NCBI GenBank assembly: GCA_023251935.1
Contig: JAHEXV010000001.1
Coordinates: 1-64,000 of the forward strand
Direction: 5' to 3'
DNA: 64,000 nt
Origin: a bacterium
GTDB taxonomy: Bacteria; Actinomycetota; Thermoleophilia; Solirubrobacterales; 70-9
In this document: positions 27,349-36,384 of the stretch, in pieces
Position numbering within the stretch: position 1 is the first letter of the stretch
Layout: the number at the start of each line of letters is the position of its first letter
Made by a program: the position numbers and the translations under genes
Notes under the pieces: generated by a model
Databases searched by the model: none
Told to the model about the DNA's origin: nothing
The model's input: the letters and a program-made list of their open reading frames with translations, nothing else

Positions 27349-28209
27349 ATGCTGATCGGCGCCCATGTCTCGACGGCGGGTGGGCTGGCGAAGGCGGTCG
27401 AGCGCGGGGTCGAGCGCGATTGCGACGCGATCCAGATCTTCCACCAGAGCCCGCGGATGTGGCGGCCGACCGCCTACGGCCCCGGCGACTTCGAGGCCTT
27501 CCGCGAAGCCATCGACCGCTCGCGGATCGAATCGGTGGTCATCCACGCCGTCTACCTGATCAACTGCGCGAGCAAGGAGTCGGCGATTCGTCGTAAGTCG
27601 CTGGCCTCACTCGAGCAGGCGCTTCGGGTCGGCGACGGGATCGGCGCGGACGGGGTCGTCCTGCACGCCGGGGCCCGCAAGGGGGAGCCGTACGCGCCGT
27701 CGGTGAGGCGGGCCGGAAAGCTGATCCGTGAGGCGCTCGGGCGCTCGGAGCGCTGTTCGCTGCTGCTCGAGAACACCGCCGGCACCCAGGGGCCCCTCGG
27801 CCGCGACTTCGACGAGCTCGCCGAGCTGATCCACGCCGCCGGGGGCGGCGAGCGACTCGGGGCCTGTCTGGACTGCTGCCACCTGCTCGCGGCGGGATTC
27901 GAGATCCGCTCGGGCGAGGCGCTCGGCGAGGTGATCGACGACTTCGACGCCAAGGTCGGGCTGGAGCGCCTTCAGTGCATCCATGTCAACGACTCAAAGG
28001 TCCCACTGGGGGCCAACCGCGACCGCCACGCCAATCTCGGCCGAGGCGAGCTCGGGCCCAGGGGCCTGCGCGTCTTCCTGTCCGAGAGGCGCTTCGAGGG
28101 ACTCCCGGCGCTGATCGAGACGCCCGGGCCGGACGGCAGGGGCCCGGACCGCAAGGAGGTCCGGACGGCGAAGCGCCTCCGCCGCGAGGGGATCAAGCGA
28201 CTCAGCTAG
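27349..28209 (+). CDS. nfo: endonuclease IV (AP endonuclease)
   Basis: 286 aa from ATG 27349; an in-frame ATG at 27328 would add seven residues not expected from homologues. TIM-barrel enzyme cutting at abasic sites in base excision repair. Metal-binding motifs are visible in order: GAHVS, QIFHQSPRMW, VIHAVYLINCAS, LHAGARKG, LLENTAG, GACLDCCHLLAAG, HVNDSKVPLGANRDRHANLG and ALIETPG. All expected His, Glu and Asp ligands are present. Confidence 0.94.
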   Translation: MLIGAHVSTAGGLAKAVERGVERDCDAIQIFHQSPRMWRPTAYGPGDFEAFREAIDRSRIESVVIHAVYLINCASKESAIRRKSLASLEQALRVGDGIGADGVVLHAGARKGEPYAPSVRRAGKLIREALGRSERCSLLLENTAGTQGPLGRDFDELAELIHAAGGGERLGACLDCCHLLAAGFEIRSGEALGEVIDDFDAKVGLERLQCIHVNDSKVPLGANRDRHANLGRGELGPRGLRVFLSERRFEGLPALIETPGPDGRGPDRKEVRTAKRLRREGIKRLS

Positions 28210-28214
28210 GGAAC

Positions 28215-28610
28215 CTACGCGAGGGCGTCGCGGAGGTCGAAGGCGGGCTCCCGCCCGTCCTCGGCGTCGAAGAAGCCCGGGTTGACGCACTCGTGGCCGG
28301 GCTCGGCGCGCTCGTAGGCGGGCTCGACCCGGAACTGGCACTGCGGCAGCGGCTCGCCGGTCATCTTGATTCCGCCATAGCCGCCGTTTCGCTCCTGGGC
28401 TTCGAACATCGCCACGTCGATCTCGGCCCGAAACACCTTGCGCATGCAGCCCATGTAGAGGCCGCCGCGGAACGGGTCGACGTAGCTGTAGAGGTAGGAG
28501 CACCGAAGCTCGAGGCATCCGCGGGGCTCGACGAGCCGATCGCAGAAGGTGCGGCACTGCCGGCACTCGCCGACCGCGGACCCGGGCTCTCCTCGCTCGG
28601 CGAGCGGCAT
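28215..28610 (-). CDS. Cys-rich conserved hypothetical protein
   Basis: 131 aa. Eight Cys include CRQCRTFC near residues 16-23, CLELRC near 32-37, then one each in GCMRK, PQCQF and HECVN. The spacing suggests a zinc or Fe-S site. YSYVDPFRGGLYMGCMRKVF and NGGYGGIKM look like conserved motifs. No reaction can be assigned. It lies 20 nt downstream of dnaE and is probably co-transcribed with it; it converges with nfo with a 5-nt gap. Confidence 0.6.
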   Translation of the reverse strand: MPLAERGEPGSAVGECRQCRTFCDRLVEPRGCLELRCSYLYSYVDPFRGGLYMGCMRKVFRAEIDVAMFEAQERNGGYGGIKMTGEPLPQCQFRVEPAYERAEPGHECVNPGFFDAEDGREPAFDLRDALA

Positions 28611-28630
28611 GCGGAGAAGTCTAGACCCGC

Positions 28631-31600
28631 TCAGGCCGCCAAAGCCCGAGGGCCGAGCAGCTGGTCGAGCTCGGCCCGCAGCGCCGCCGACGGCGTGACG
28701 CGGTGCTCGTCGCCGAACCGGAGTCGCCGCGTCCCCTCGCGGGTCTCCATCTCGAGCAGGACCTCGCAGTCGCCGGGGAAGGACTCGAACAGCGACCTCA
28801 GCTCCTCGACCAGCTGAGGGCCGAACTCGGCGGCTCGGACACGGAGCAGGATCCGCTCCGGCTCGCGAGTCTTCGCCTTCGCGCGCGCCGCCGCCAGCTC
28901 GTCCTCGCCCGGCTCGAACGACTCCGCCTCGGCGACCACGAGACTCATCTCACCGCGCCCCTTGTGGTCGACCCGGCCCCGGACCAGGATCACCCGATCG
29001 AGCTGGACCTGCTCGGCCGCCTCGCTCGCCGCGTCGCGCACGAACAGCTCGGCCCTTCCCTCCAGGTCATCGAGGGTGGCGAACATCACGTAGGCGCCGC
29101 TCCGGGTTCGGACCCGCTTGGCCTCGCTGACGATCCCGCCGACGGTCACCCAGGCGCCGTCCTCCCTGGACGCCACCTCGGCGAGGCTGCAGTCGACCCG
29201 CTCCCGAAGCGCGTCGCGGACCTCGCCCAGCGGGTGGGCGGACAGGAAGGTCCCGAGCGTCTCCTTCTCGAGCCGGAGCAGCTCACGCTGGTCGAACTCG
29301 TCGGCGGGGATCGAGGGGCGGTGGACGCCCAGCGCCTCGCCCTGGGGAGCGTCAACCGGCTGCTCGCCACCCAGGTCGAAGATCGAGCCCTGGCCGTTGC
29401 GGGCATCCTCTTGCGACTTGGAGGCGCTCGCCTGGGCCGCGGAGAGCACCTCGAGCATCCCCTTGCGGCCATCGCCAGTGGAGTCCAGGGCGCCGCACTT
29501 GACCAGGCACTCGACGGCGCGCTTGTTCACGGCTCGAGCGTCGACCCGCTCGCAGAAGTCCCAGATCGAGGAGAACGGGCCGCCGCGATCCCGCGCCGCG
29601 ATGATCGCCTCGACCGCCGCGTGGCCAACGTTCTTGACCGCGTCCAGCCCGAACCGGATCGACTTGCCACTGACCACGAAACCGTGGTCGGAGGAGCTGA
29701 CGTCCGGAGGCAGGACCTCAATCCCCATCTCCTCGCACCGATTGACGAAGAACGGCACCTTGTCCTTGGTCGACATCACGGAGGAGATCACCGCCGCCAT
29801 GTACTCGGCCGGGAAGTTGGCTCGAAGGTAGGCGGTGCGGTAGGCGATCAGCGCGTAGCAGGCGGCGTGCGAGCGGTTGAAGGAGTAGTCGGCCGCCGCG
29901 GTCATCAGCGACCACAGGTCCTGAGCGACGCGCCGATCGGTCCCGGACTCGGCGAGGCCGGCGAGGAACTTGTCCTTCATCTGGGCCATCAGGTCGCGCT
30001 TCTTCTTCCCCACCGCCTTGCGCAGGTCGTCGGCCTCGGCGGGGCTGAACCCGGCCATCTGCTTGGCGATCTCCATCAGCTGCTCCTGGTAGATGCAGCA
30101 GCCGTACGTGGACTCGGTGATCGGGCGCAGGCGAGGGTCCGCGTACCTGACCGAGGTCGGGTCGCGCTTGCCGCTCGCGTAGTCGTCGATGAACCGCATC
30201 GCGCCCGGCCTGTACAGCGAGACGAGCGCGACGATGTCGTTGAAGTCGGTCGGGCGCACCCGGCGAAGCGCGTCGCGCATCCCGTCGGACTCGAGCTGGA
30301 AGACCCCGATCGAGTCCCCGCGGGCGAGCATCTCGAAGGTCTTCGGATCGTCCAGCGGGATGCCCTCGATGTCGACCGAGGCTCCCCGAGAACGCTCGAT
30401 GATCGCGACCGCGTCCTCGATCACGTCGAGGTTCCGCAGCCCGAGGAAGTCCATCTTCAGGAGGCCGATCTCCTCGATCGGGCCCATCGAGTACTGGGTG
30501 ACGATCTTGTAGGAGCGCTCGGGCTTGCCATTGGCCCCGCGCTCGCCCCCGGTGGCGCGATCCTCGGCCAGCTGGAGCGGGACGATCTCCGCCAGCGGTC
30601 GGTCGGCGATCACCACCGCCGCCGCGTGGATCGAGTTGTTGCGGACGATGCCCTCGAGCCCCTGGGCGACGTCGAGGATGCGCCTCGCGTCGGCATCCGA
30701 GTCGTAGGTGCGCTTCAGCTCCTCGCCGTCCTTCAGGCACTCCGTGAAGCTCGGGTTCCTGCCCAGCACGGGCTCCGGGATCTGCTTCGCGATTCGGTCG
30801 CCGGTCGCGTAGTCGAAGCCGAGCACCCGGGCCGCGTCGCGGGTGGCGGCCCGCGGCGCCATCTTCCCGAAGGTGATGATCTGGGCCACCGACTCGCGCC
30901 CGTACTTGTCCGCCACGTAGCGGATCACCCGCTCCCGCCCGCGGACCGAGAAGTCGATGTCGATGTCGGGCATCGACTTGCGGGCGGGGTTCAGGAAGCG
31001 CTCGAAGAGCAGCCCGTTGGCGAGCGGGTCGAGGTCGGTGATGTTGAGGCAGTAGGCGACGATCGAGCCCGCCGCCGATCCGCGCCCGGGGCCGACCGCG
31101 ATCCCGTTGTCCTTCGCGTACTTGACGAAGTCCCAGACGATCAGGAAGTAGGACTCGAACCCCATCTCGTCGATCACCCCGAGCTCGAACTCGAGCCTCT
31201 CCACCGCCTCGGCCGGCGGGGGATCGCCGTAGAGGCGTCGCAGGCCCTCGGTGGCCAGCCGCCGGAGCAGCGCGCCCGGCTCCTCTCCCTCCGGAGTCGG
31301 GAAGCTGGGCAGCAGCAGCTGGCCGAGCTCGACCTCGACCTCGCAGCGATCAGCGATCTCGAGCGTCGTCGCAACCGACTCCGGCCAGCGCGAGAACGAC
31401 TCCGCCATCTCGTCCGAGCTCTTGAGGAAGAACTCGTTGGTTTCGAAGCGGAGCTTTGGCCGCTCGACCGTCGACTTCGTCTGCACGCAGAGCAGCGCGG
31501 CGTGGTTCGAGTAGTCCTCGCGGCGCAGATAGTGAACGTCGGCGGTGGCCACCAGGGGCCGGCCGAGCTCGCCCGCGATCCGGACGATCCCCTCGTTCGC

Positions 31601-32152
31601 CTTCTCCTGTTCCGGCAGCCCGTTGGCCTGGATCTCGAAGTAGACGTTGTCGACGCCGAAGATGCCGACCAGCTCGTCGAGATGGGCGCGCGCATCCTTC
31701 GGGCGAGCCGAGATCAGCCGCTGGCAGAATCGCGACTGCAGGCACCCGGTGAGCGCGATCACGCCATCGGAGTGGCGGTCGAGGAGCTCGGGATCGACGC
31801 TTGGTTTCCCGCGCGCGAACCCCTCCAGGAAGCCCAGCGAGGTGAGCTTGACCAGGTTTCGAAACCCGGCCTCGCTGGCCGCGAGGAGGGTGAGATGGTT
31901 GCGCTCGCCGGGAGGGTCGGCGCGGCGGTCGTCGACCAGGTAGGCCTCGAGGCCGACGATCGGCTTGATCCCGTTCGCTTTGCAGGCCTTGTAGTGCTCG
32001 ACGGCCCCGTTCATGACCCCGTGGTCGGTCAGCCCCAGAGCCGGCATCTCGAGCTCCGCGGCCCGCGCCGCCATCGACCTGATCTTGCAGGCGCCGTCGA
32101 GCAGCGAGTACTCGCTGTGGACATGGAGGTGGACGGCCCCGGGGCTCGGCAT
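28631..32152 (-). CDS. dnaE: DNA polymerase III alpha subunit
   Basis: 1173 aa replicative polymerase. The N-terminal PHP domain has HLHVHSEYSLLDGACKI, GLTDHG and TADVHYLRRED with metal-binding His residues kept, so it could retain proofreading exonuclease activity as in many actinobacteria (inference). The palm has GPGRGSAAGSIVAYCLNITD and the catalytic MPDIDIDFSVRGRERVI near residue 395. Fingers, HhH and the C-terminal OB fold (AWVTVGGIVSEAKRVRTRSG) follow. Length and order fit DnaE1 rather than the shorter error-prone DnaE2. CATGAT lies 9 nt before the ATG. Confidence 0.96.
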   Translation of the reverse strand: MPSPGAVHLHVHSEYSLLDGACKIRSMAARAAELEMPALGLTDHGVMNGAVEHYKACKANGIKPIVGLEAYLVDDRRADPPGERNHLTLLAASEAGFRNLVKLTSLGFLEGFARGKPSVDPELLDRHSDGVIALTGCLQSRFCQRLISARPKDARAHLDELVGIFGVDNVYFEIQANGLPEQEKANEGIVRIAGELGRPLVATADVHYLRREDYSNHAALLCVQTKSTVERPKLRFETNEFFLKSSDEMAESFSRWPESVATTLEIADRCEVEVELGQLLLPSFPTPEGEEPGALLRRLATEGLRRLYGDPPPAEAVERLEFELGVIDEMGFESYFLIVWDFVKYAKDNGIAVGPGRGSAAGSIVAYCLNITDLDPLANGLLFERFLNPARKSMPDIDIDFSVRGRERVIRYVADKYGRESVAQIITFGKMAPRAATRDAARVLGFDYATGDRIAKQIPEPVLGRNPSFTECLKDGEELKRTYDSDADARRILDVAQGLEGIVRNNSIHAAAVVIADRPLAEIVPLQLAEDRATGGERGANGKPERSYKIVTQYSMGPIEEIGLLKMDFLGLRNLDVIEDAVAIIERSRGASVDIEGIPLDDPKTFEMLARGDSIGVFQLESDGMRDALRRVRPTDFNDIVALVSLYRPGAMRFIDDYASGKRDPTSVRYADPRLRPITESTYGCCIYQEQLMEIAKQMAGFSPAEADDLRKAVGKKKRDLMAQMKDKFLAGLAESGTDRRVAQDLWSLMTAAADYSFNRSHAACYALIAYRTAYLRANFPAEYMAAVISSVMSTKDKVPFFVNRCEEMGIEVLPPDVSSSDHGFVVSGKSIRFGLDAVKNVGHAAVEAIIAARDRGGPFSSIWDFCERVDARAVNKRAVECLVKCGALDSTGDGRKGMLEVLSAAQASASKSQEDARNGQGSIFDLGGEQPVDAPQGEALGVHRPSIPADEFDQRELLRLEKETLGTFLSAHPLGEVRDALRERVDCSLAEVASREDGAWVTVGGIVSEAKRVRTRSGAYVMFATLDDLEGRAELFVRDAASEAAEQVQLDRVILVRGRVDHKGRGEMSLVVAEAESFEPGEDELAAARAKAKTREPERILLRVRAAEFGPQLVEELRSLFESFPGDCEVLLEMETREGTRRLRFGDEHRVTPSAALRAELDQLLGPRALAA

Positions 32153-32266
32153 CGTCGCCTGATCATGTCAATCCGCTCAGATGCCACCGGCCCGGGATCT
32201 CGCAGCGTGGGAGGATTCGGTGCGATCGGTCGAGCCCCGTCTCGCGACCACTAAGCTGCCCGCCCC

Positions 32267-33208
32267 ATGAAGGCCCTGGTCAGCGGCGGAGCGGGTTTCA
32301 TCGGCTCCCACCTGGTCGACGCGCTGGTGGAGCGAGGAGACCAGGTGACCGTGGTCGACGACCTCTCGACCGGGCGACGGGAGAACCTCGAGACCCCCAC
32401 CGGCCGGCGGGCCGAGCTGGTCGAGGTTGACGTCACCGACGCGGCCGCGATCGCGGACACGTTCGAGCGCCGGGGCCCGGAGCTGGTCTTCCACCTCGCC
32501 GCCCAGATCGATGTGCGACGCTCGGTCACCGATCCGGTCTTCGACCTGAACGTCAACGTCGGGGGGACGCTCAACCTGCTCGAGGCGGCACGGACGACGG
32601 GCGCCCGGGGGTTCTTGCTGGCCTCCACCGGAGGCGCGGTCTACGGCGAGGGCGCCGGCCTCGCGCTGCCCCTCGACGAGAGCGCCGCGTGCCGGCCCGA
32701 CGCGCCCTACGGGCAGAGCAAGTTCGCGGCCGAGGGCTACGCCTCGCTGTTCGGGCGCCTGTACGGACTGCGAGCCACCGCGCTTCGGCTCGGCAACGTG
32801 TACGGGCCGCGCCAGGATCCCCTCGGGGAGGCCGGGGTGGTGGCGATCTTCTGCGGGGCACTGCTCACCGACGGCACCCCCCGCGTGTTCGGCGACGGCC
32901 ACCAGACCCGGGACTACATCTACGTCGGCGACGTGGTCGAGGCATTCCTGGCCGCGGGCGCATCCGAGGCGTCCGGGACCTACAACGTGGGCACCGGAGT
33001 CGAGACCAGTGTGCTCGAGCTCGGCGAGCTGATCGGCGGCGTCTGCGAGCGCCCGTTCGAGCCCGAGCTGGCGCCCGCGCGGGCGGGCGAGGTCCAGCGG
33101 ATCGCGATCGACTCAAGCCGGGCCGCGGCCGACTTCGGCTGGAGCGCGCGCACCGCGCTCGTCGACGGCCTCCGGACTACGGCGGCATCGTTCGCGACCG
33201 CTAGCTGA
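32267..33208 (+). CDS. NAD-dependent sugar epimerase (UDP-glucose 4-epimerase-like)
   Basis: 313 aa extended SDR enzyme. NAD site GGAGFIGSHLVDAL (residues 7-20), VVDDLSTGRRENLE, VFHLAAQIDVRRSV, the catalytic Ser region LASTGGAVYGEG, and YGQSKFAAEGY with the YxxxK pair. LRLGNVYGPRQDP and GDGHQTRDYIYVGDVV complete the nucleotide-sugar pattern. It could be GalE or a related 4-epimerase/dehydratase feeding surface glycans. The 3' end overlaps the opposing coiled-coil gene by 8 nt. TAAGCT lies 9 nt before the ATG. Confidence 0.88.
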   Translation: MKALVSGGAGFIGSHLVDALVERGDQVTVVDDLSTGRRENLETPTGRRAELVEVDVTDAAAIADTFERRGPELVFHLAAQIDVRRSVTDPVFDLNVNVGGTLNLLEAARTTGARGFLLASTGGAVYGEGAGLALPLDESAACRPDAPYGQSKFAAEGYASLFGRLYGLRATALRLGNVYGPRQDPLGEAGVVAIFCGALLTDGTPRVFGDGHQTRDYIYVGDVVEAFLAAGASEASGTYNVGTGVETSVLELGELIGGVCERPFEPELAPARAGEVQRIAIDSSRAAADFGWSARTALVDGLRTTAASFATAS

Positions 33209-33995
33209 GCGGCCCGCCGGCCGACTCGTCGTCCGGCTCCGCTAGCCCGAGGAGCCGGCGCTCGGCATCCTGGATCCGGCGAGCGACCTCGGCCTCGGTC
33301 CGGGCGGCGGCGGTCATCCGCGCCTCCCAGTCGACGGCGCGGGCGGCGGTCTCCGCGGCCTCCGCCATCCGCCCCTCCATCCGGGCGGCCCGCTCCTCGA
33401 CCCCCCGCACCCGACGCTCGGTCTCGCCAACCTCGGCGATCGCGCGCTCGATCCGCGCGGTCGCCTGCTCGACTCTGGCCACGGCATCCTCCGTGTGGCG
33501 CTCGGTCCCGGCGAGCGTCTCGGTCGCCTCGGAGATGAACCGAACCGCCCTCGACTCGGCTTCCCGGATCGAGGCGAGCGCATCCCCCACGGCGCGTTCG
33601 AGGAGATCGCGCTGGGCACCGGCGTCGACGCCCGGCCCGGCGGATCGGCCGGCCAGCTCTTCGAGCTGGACCTGGGCCGCGCCCAGCCGCTCTCCGACCT
33701 CGGCGGCGAGGCGCTCGATCGCCATCTCGAGGCGCCGCTCGACCTCGCCCTGGAGCTGCCCCTTCTCGACACCCAGCCGGATCAGGGCGTCGTCGACCCG
33801 CTCGGCGGCGATCCGGCTGAGCCGGTCCTCGGCGGCGCGCAGGGCGGCCCGCTCCTGCTGCTCGAGTCGCTCCATCGCCTCGCGCAGCATCTCGCCGATC
33901 GACGTCCGCGCGGCGGCGACCCTGTCGCGCAGGCGATCGTCGGCCCCTCCTGACCCCTCGCCGGGCTCGAACGGCTCGCGCTTCTCGTCGCCCAC
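33201..33995 (-). CDS. long coiled-coil protein, unknown function
   Basis: 264 aa from a GTG. Nearly all of it is alanine-, glutamate- and arginine-rich helix with heptad character (for example LREAMERLEQQERAALRAAE and VRGVEERAARMEGRMAEAAE). No enzymatic motif is present. Together with a second such protein at 48703-49431 it may be a structural or division-associated coiled coil (inference). It shares 8 nt with the epimerase gene at the convergent end. Confidence 0.7.
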   Translation of the reverse strand: MGDEKREPFEPGEGSGGADDRLRDRVAAARTSIGEMLREAMERLEQQERAALRAAEDRLSRIAAERVDDALIRLGVEKGQLQGEVERRLEMAIERLAAEVGERLGAAQVQLEELAGRSAGPGVDAGAQRDLLERAVGDALASIREAESRAVRFISEATETLAGTERHTEDAVARVEQATARIERAIAEVGETERRVRGVEERAARMEGRMAEAAETAARAVDWEARMTAAARTEAEVARRIQDAERRLLGLAEPDDESAGGPLS

Positions 33996-34072
33996 GGCCC
34001 GCGAATGGTCCTATACGCATCGGTCGGCCCGAAGCGGGCGAGGTCCCGTCGCTCCTCCGCCCGTCCGAACGC

Positions 34073-34084
34073 TAGCTTGAGCCG
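34073..34084 (+). promoter_or_regulatory. -10 box 6 nt before the Wzy/TPR gene
   Basis: TAGCTT (34073-34078) is followed by GAGCCG and the GTG at 34085. No Shine-Dalgarno sequence is present. Confidence 0.4.
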
Positions 34085-36097
34085 GTGCGCGCGCTCCCCG
34101 ACGCCCCCAGCGGCGCCCCCGGCGAAGGCAGCGCTCGGCGGTCCGCTCGGCTCGAGCCGGCCGCGCTGCTGCCGCTGGTCGTCCTGACCGTCGTGTGGTG
34201 CTGGTGGAGCGCCAAGTCGGGCGGGTTCTTCGGCACCGTGCTGCTCCCGGGCACGGTGGTCCTCTGCGCGACGCTCGCCCTGCTCGCCTGGATCGCCCCC
34301 TGGCGGGGCAACCTGCGCGCCTCGCCGGCGGTGGCGGTGGCCGCGGGAGCGCTGATCGCGCTCGGCGGGTGGGCCGCCCTCTCGGCCGCCTGGAGCCCGG
34401 CTCCCGAGATCGCGATCGCCGATGCGCAGCGCATCCTCGCCTACGCGGTCGCCTTCGGCCTCGGCCTCGGCCTCGGCGACCTGCTGGGTGGCCGCGTCCA
34501 CCTGGCGCTCGTCCCGCTGACGGTCGCGGGGATGCTCGCTGGAGCGATCGCCGTGATCGGCATGCACGGCGGCGACAACCCGGGTCACTACCTGGACACC
34601 GACGGGACGCTCGAGTTCCCGTTCGGCTATCGGAACGCGAACGCCGCCTTCTTCTTGATCGCGCTGTGGCCGGCGCTCGGTCTCGCGGCGCGTCGCGGCG
34701 GGCTCGTGATCGGGCGCGCCGCGGCGCTGGCGAGCGCCACCCTCTGCCTCTGCATGGGGATGCTGAGCCAGAGCCGCGGGTCGATGATCGCCGGGGCGCT
34801 CGCCCTCTGCGTGTATGTGGCCTTCTCGCGCGACCGGGCCCGGCGCCTCGCCTGGCTGGCCGCGGCGGTGCTCCCAGCGTTGATCGTCCTCCCGGCGCTG
34901 ACCGACCTCTATCAGGCGGCGAACGGCGGCGCCCCGCTCCACTCGCTCGGCGGGGAGCTTCGGCGCGCCGCGAACGCGGCGGCCTTGAGCACCGCGGTCG
35001 CGCTGGTCGTCGGGGCGGCGCTGGCCTGGCTCGAGACGCGCCTCCCGGCCTCCGCGCGGGCCGGCAGGGCCGCCGATCGGATCGCGCTCGGGGGCCTGGT
35101 CGCGATCGTCCTCGGCGGGTCGATCACCTTCGTCGCCGTCGTCGGCGACCCGCTCGACTGGCTCGGCCGGAGGGCATCCGAGTTTCGCGCCGGGGAGTCC
35201 TCGCAGCCGATCGGCAAGGCAAGCCGGTTCACCCTCAACGCTCGCACCGGCCGAGGCGAGCTGTGGCGGATCGCGCTGCTCAACTTCCGACACCACCCGG
35301 TGCTCGGCGACGGCGCCGGCGGGTACCGCTACACCTATCTGCGGGAACGGCGGGCGGATGCACCGCCGGCGGTTCGCGATGCCCACAGCGTCGAGCTCGA
35401 GAACCTGTCCGAGCTCGGGATCGTGGGGCTGGCCCTGTTCGCGAGCGCGATCGCCGGGGCCGGGGCCGGGGCCGTCCGGGCCCGGAGGATCGGCCCGGCC
35501 GCGGCCTGGGTGTCGGCGTTCGCGCTCACCGCCGGCGCCTACTGGCTGGCCCACTCTTCGCTCGACTGGTTCTGGCCCTATCCGGCGGTGACCGCGCCGG
35601 TCTTCGCCCTGCTCGGCTCGGCCTGCGCGCCTGCGGTGGGGGCCGATCGGCCCGCTCCCGGGCGGGGCCGATGGCGCCTGATCGCGGCCGCCGGGGCGAT
35701 CGCGCTGGCGGTGTCGACCGTGCCCCCGTTCCTCAGCCAGCGCTACGTCGACGACGCCTACGACACCTGGCGGTCGGATCCCGCCCGTGCCTACGACGAC
35801 CTCGACCGAGCGCGCTCGCTCAACCCCCTGAGCGTCGATCCGCTGCTCGCCGAGGGCGCGATCGCCCGCGCCAACGGGGATCGCGAGCGCGCCATCGACG
35901 CTTTCCGCGATGCGATCGCGAAGCGCCCCGAGGAGTGGGTGTCGTACTACCTGCTCGCGGTGCTCCACGAGCGCGGGGATCCGGCGCTGGCGCGCCGCGA
36001 GCTGGCCGCAGCGCGGGCCCGCGATCCCCACAACGCCGAGGTCGCGGCGCTGGCCGACAAGCTGCGTTCCAGTTCCCCCGACAATGCGAGGCAATGA
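34085..36097 (+). CDS. O-antigen ligase/polymerase-like membrane protein with TPR tail
   Basis: 670 aa. About a dozen transmembrane helices carry the Wzy/WaaL-like pattern FPFGYRNANAAFFLIALWPA, SQSRGSMIAG and the large loop with LWRIALLNFRHHPVLGDGAG followed by DAHSVELENLSELGIVGLAL. The last 110 residues are soluble, TPR-like helices (RSLNPLSVDPLLAEGAIARA, DRERAIDAFRDAIAKRPEEW). Such proteins join or polymerise surface glycans on lipid carriers outside the membrane. The GTG at 34085 has a -10 box 6 nt upstream. Confidence 0.82.
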   Translation: MRALPDAPSGAPGEGSARRSARLEPAALLPLVVLTVVWCWWSAKSGGFFGTVLLPGTVVLCATLALLAWIAPWRGNLRASPAVAVAAGALIALGGWAALSAAWSPAPEIAIADAQRILAYAVAFGLGLGLGDLLGGRVHLALVPLTVAGMLAGAIAVIGMHGGDNPGHYLDTDGTLEFPFGYRNANAAFFLIALWPALGLAARRGGLVIGRAAALASATLCLCMGMLSQSRGSMIAGALALCVYVAFSRDRARRLAWLAAAVLPALIVLPALTDLYQAANGGAPLHSLGGELRRAANAAALSTAVALVVGAALAWLETRLPASARAGRAADRIALGGLVAIVLGGSITFVAVVGDPLDWLGRRASEFRAGESSQPIGKASRFTLNARTGRGELWRIALLNFRHHPVLGDGAGGYRYTYLRERRADAPPAVRDAHSVELENLSELGIVGLALFASAIAGAGAGAVRARRIGPAAAWVSAFALTAGAYWLAHSSLDWFWPYPAVTAPVFALLGSACAPAVGADRPAPGRGRWRLIAAAGAIALAVSTVPPFLSQRYVDDAYDTWRSDPARAYDDLDRARSLNPLSVDPLLAEGAIARANGDRERAIDAFRDAIAKRPEEWVSYYLLAVLHERGDPALARRELAAARARDPHNAEVAALADKLRSSSPDNARQ

Positions 36098-36384
36098 GGG
36101 AGGAGGTGCCGGGGAACTGCGGCGGATCGTGTCCGGTGGACGGACGCGACGGGGACGCAGTTCGGATCGCTGGCCGAATTGTGGCGCGGCGTGTCCGGTG
36201 GACGGACGCAACGGGACACGGTTCGGTTGGCGGGCGCGCCCCGGCGCTTTCGCACCATCGATGGCCGAGTTGCGTCGACTAGACGAACGCAACTCGGCCC
36301 TCGGCGAGGCCTACGCAGCCTCGCTCCCCTACCCAGCCCTAAGCAATTCGATCGCGCTCGTGCCCGTGGCCAGCGCAGCCGCCC
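36098..36384. repeat. convergent gap filled with REP-like repeats and hairpins
   Basis: GTGTCCGGTGGACGGACGC occurs at 36129-36147 and again at 36191-36209, each followed by a diverged ACGGG...GTTCGG segment, so two imperfect units 62 bp apart lie in tandem. Each core folds as GTCCG-GTGGA-CGGAC. Further on, GGCCGAGTTGCGT (36263-36275) and ACGCAACTCGGCC (36287-36299) make a perfect 13-bp stem, and GCGAGGC...GCCTCGC (36304-36324) a 7-bp stem. A copy of GGCTGGGTAGGGGA (minus sense) ends at 36325. There is no supported gene. Confidence 0.75.

Noticed and set aside
28703-32254. Very long open frame on the plus strand opposite dnaE
   Set aside because: It mirrors the GC3 bias of dnaE on the other strand, has no recognisable domain and is Arg/Asp/Leu-rich in the usual antisense manner. 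The same holds for 5960-8968, 15290-17230, 45763-47988 and 59420-62251.
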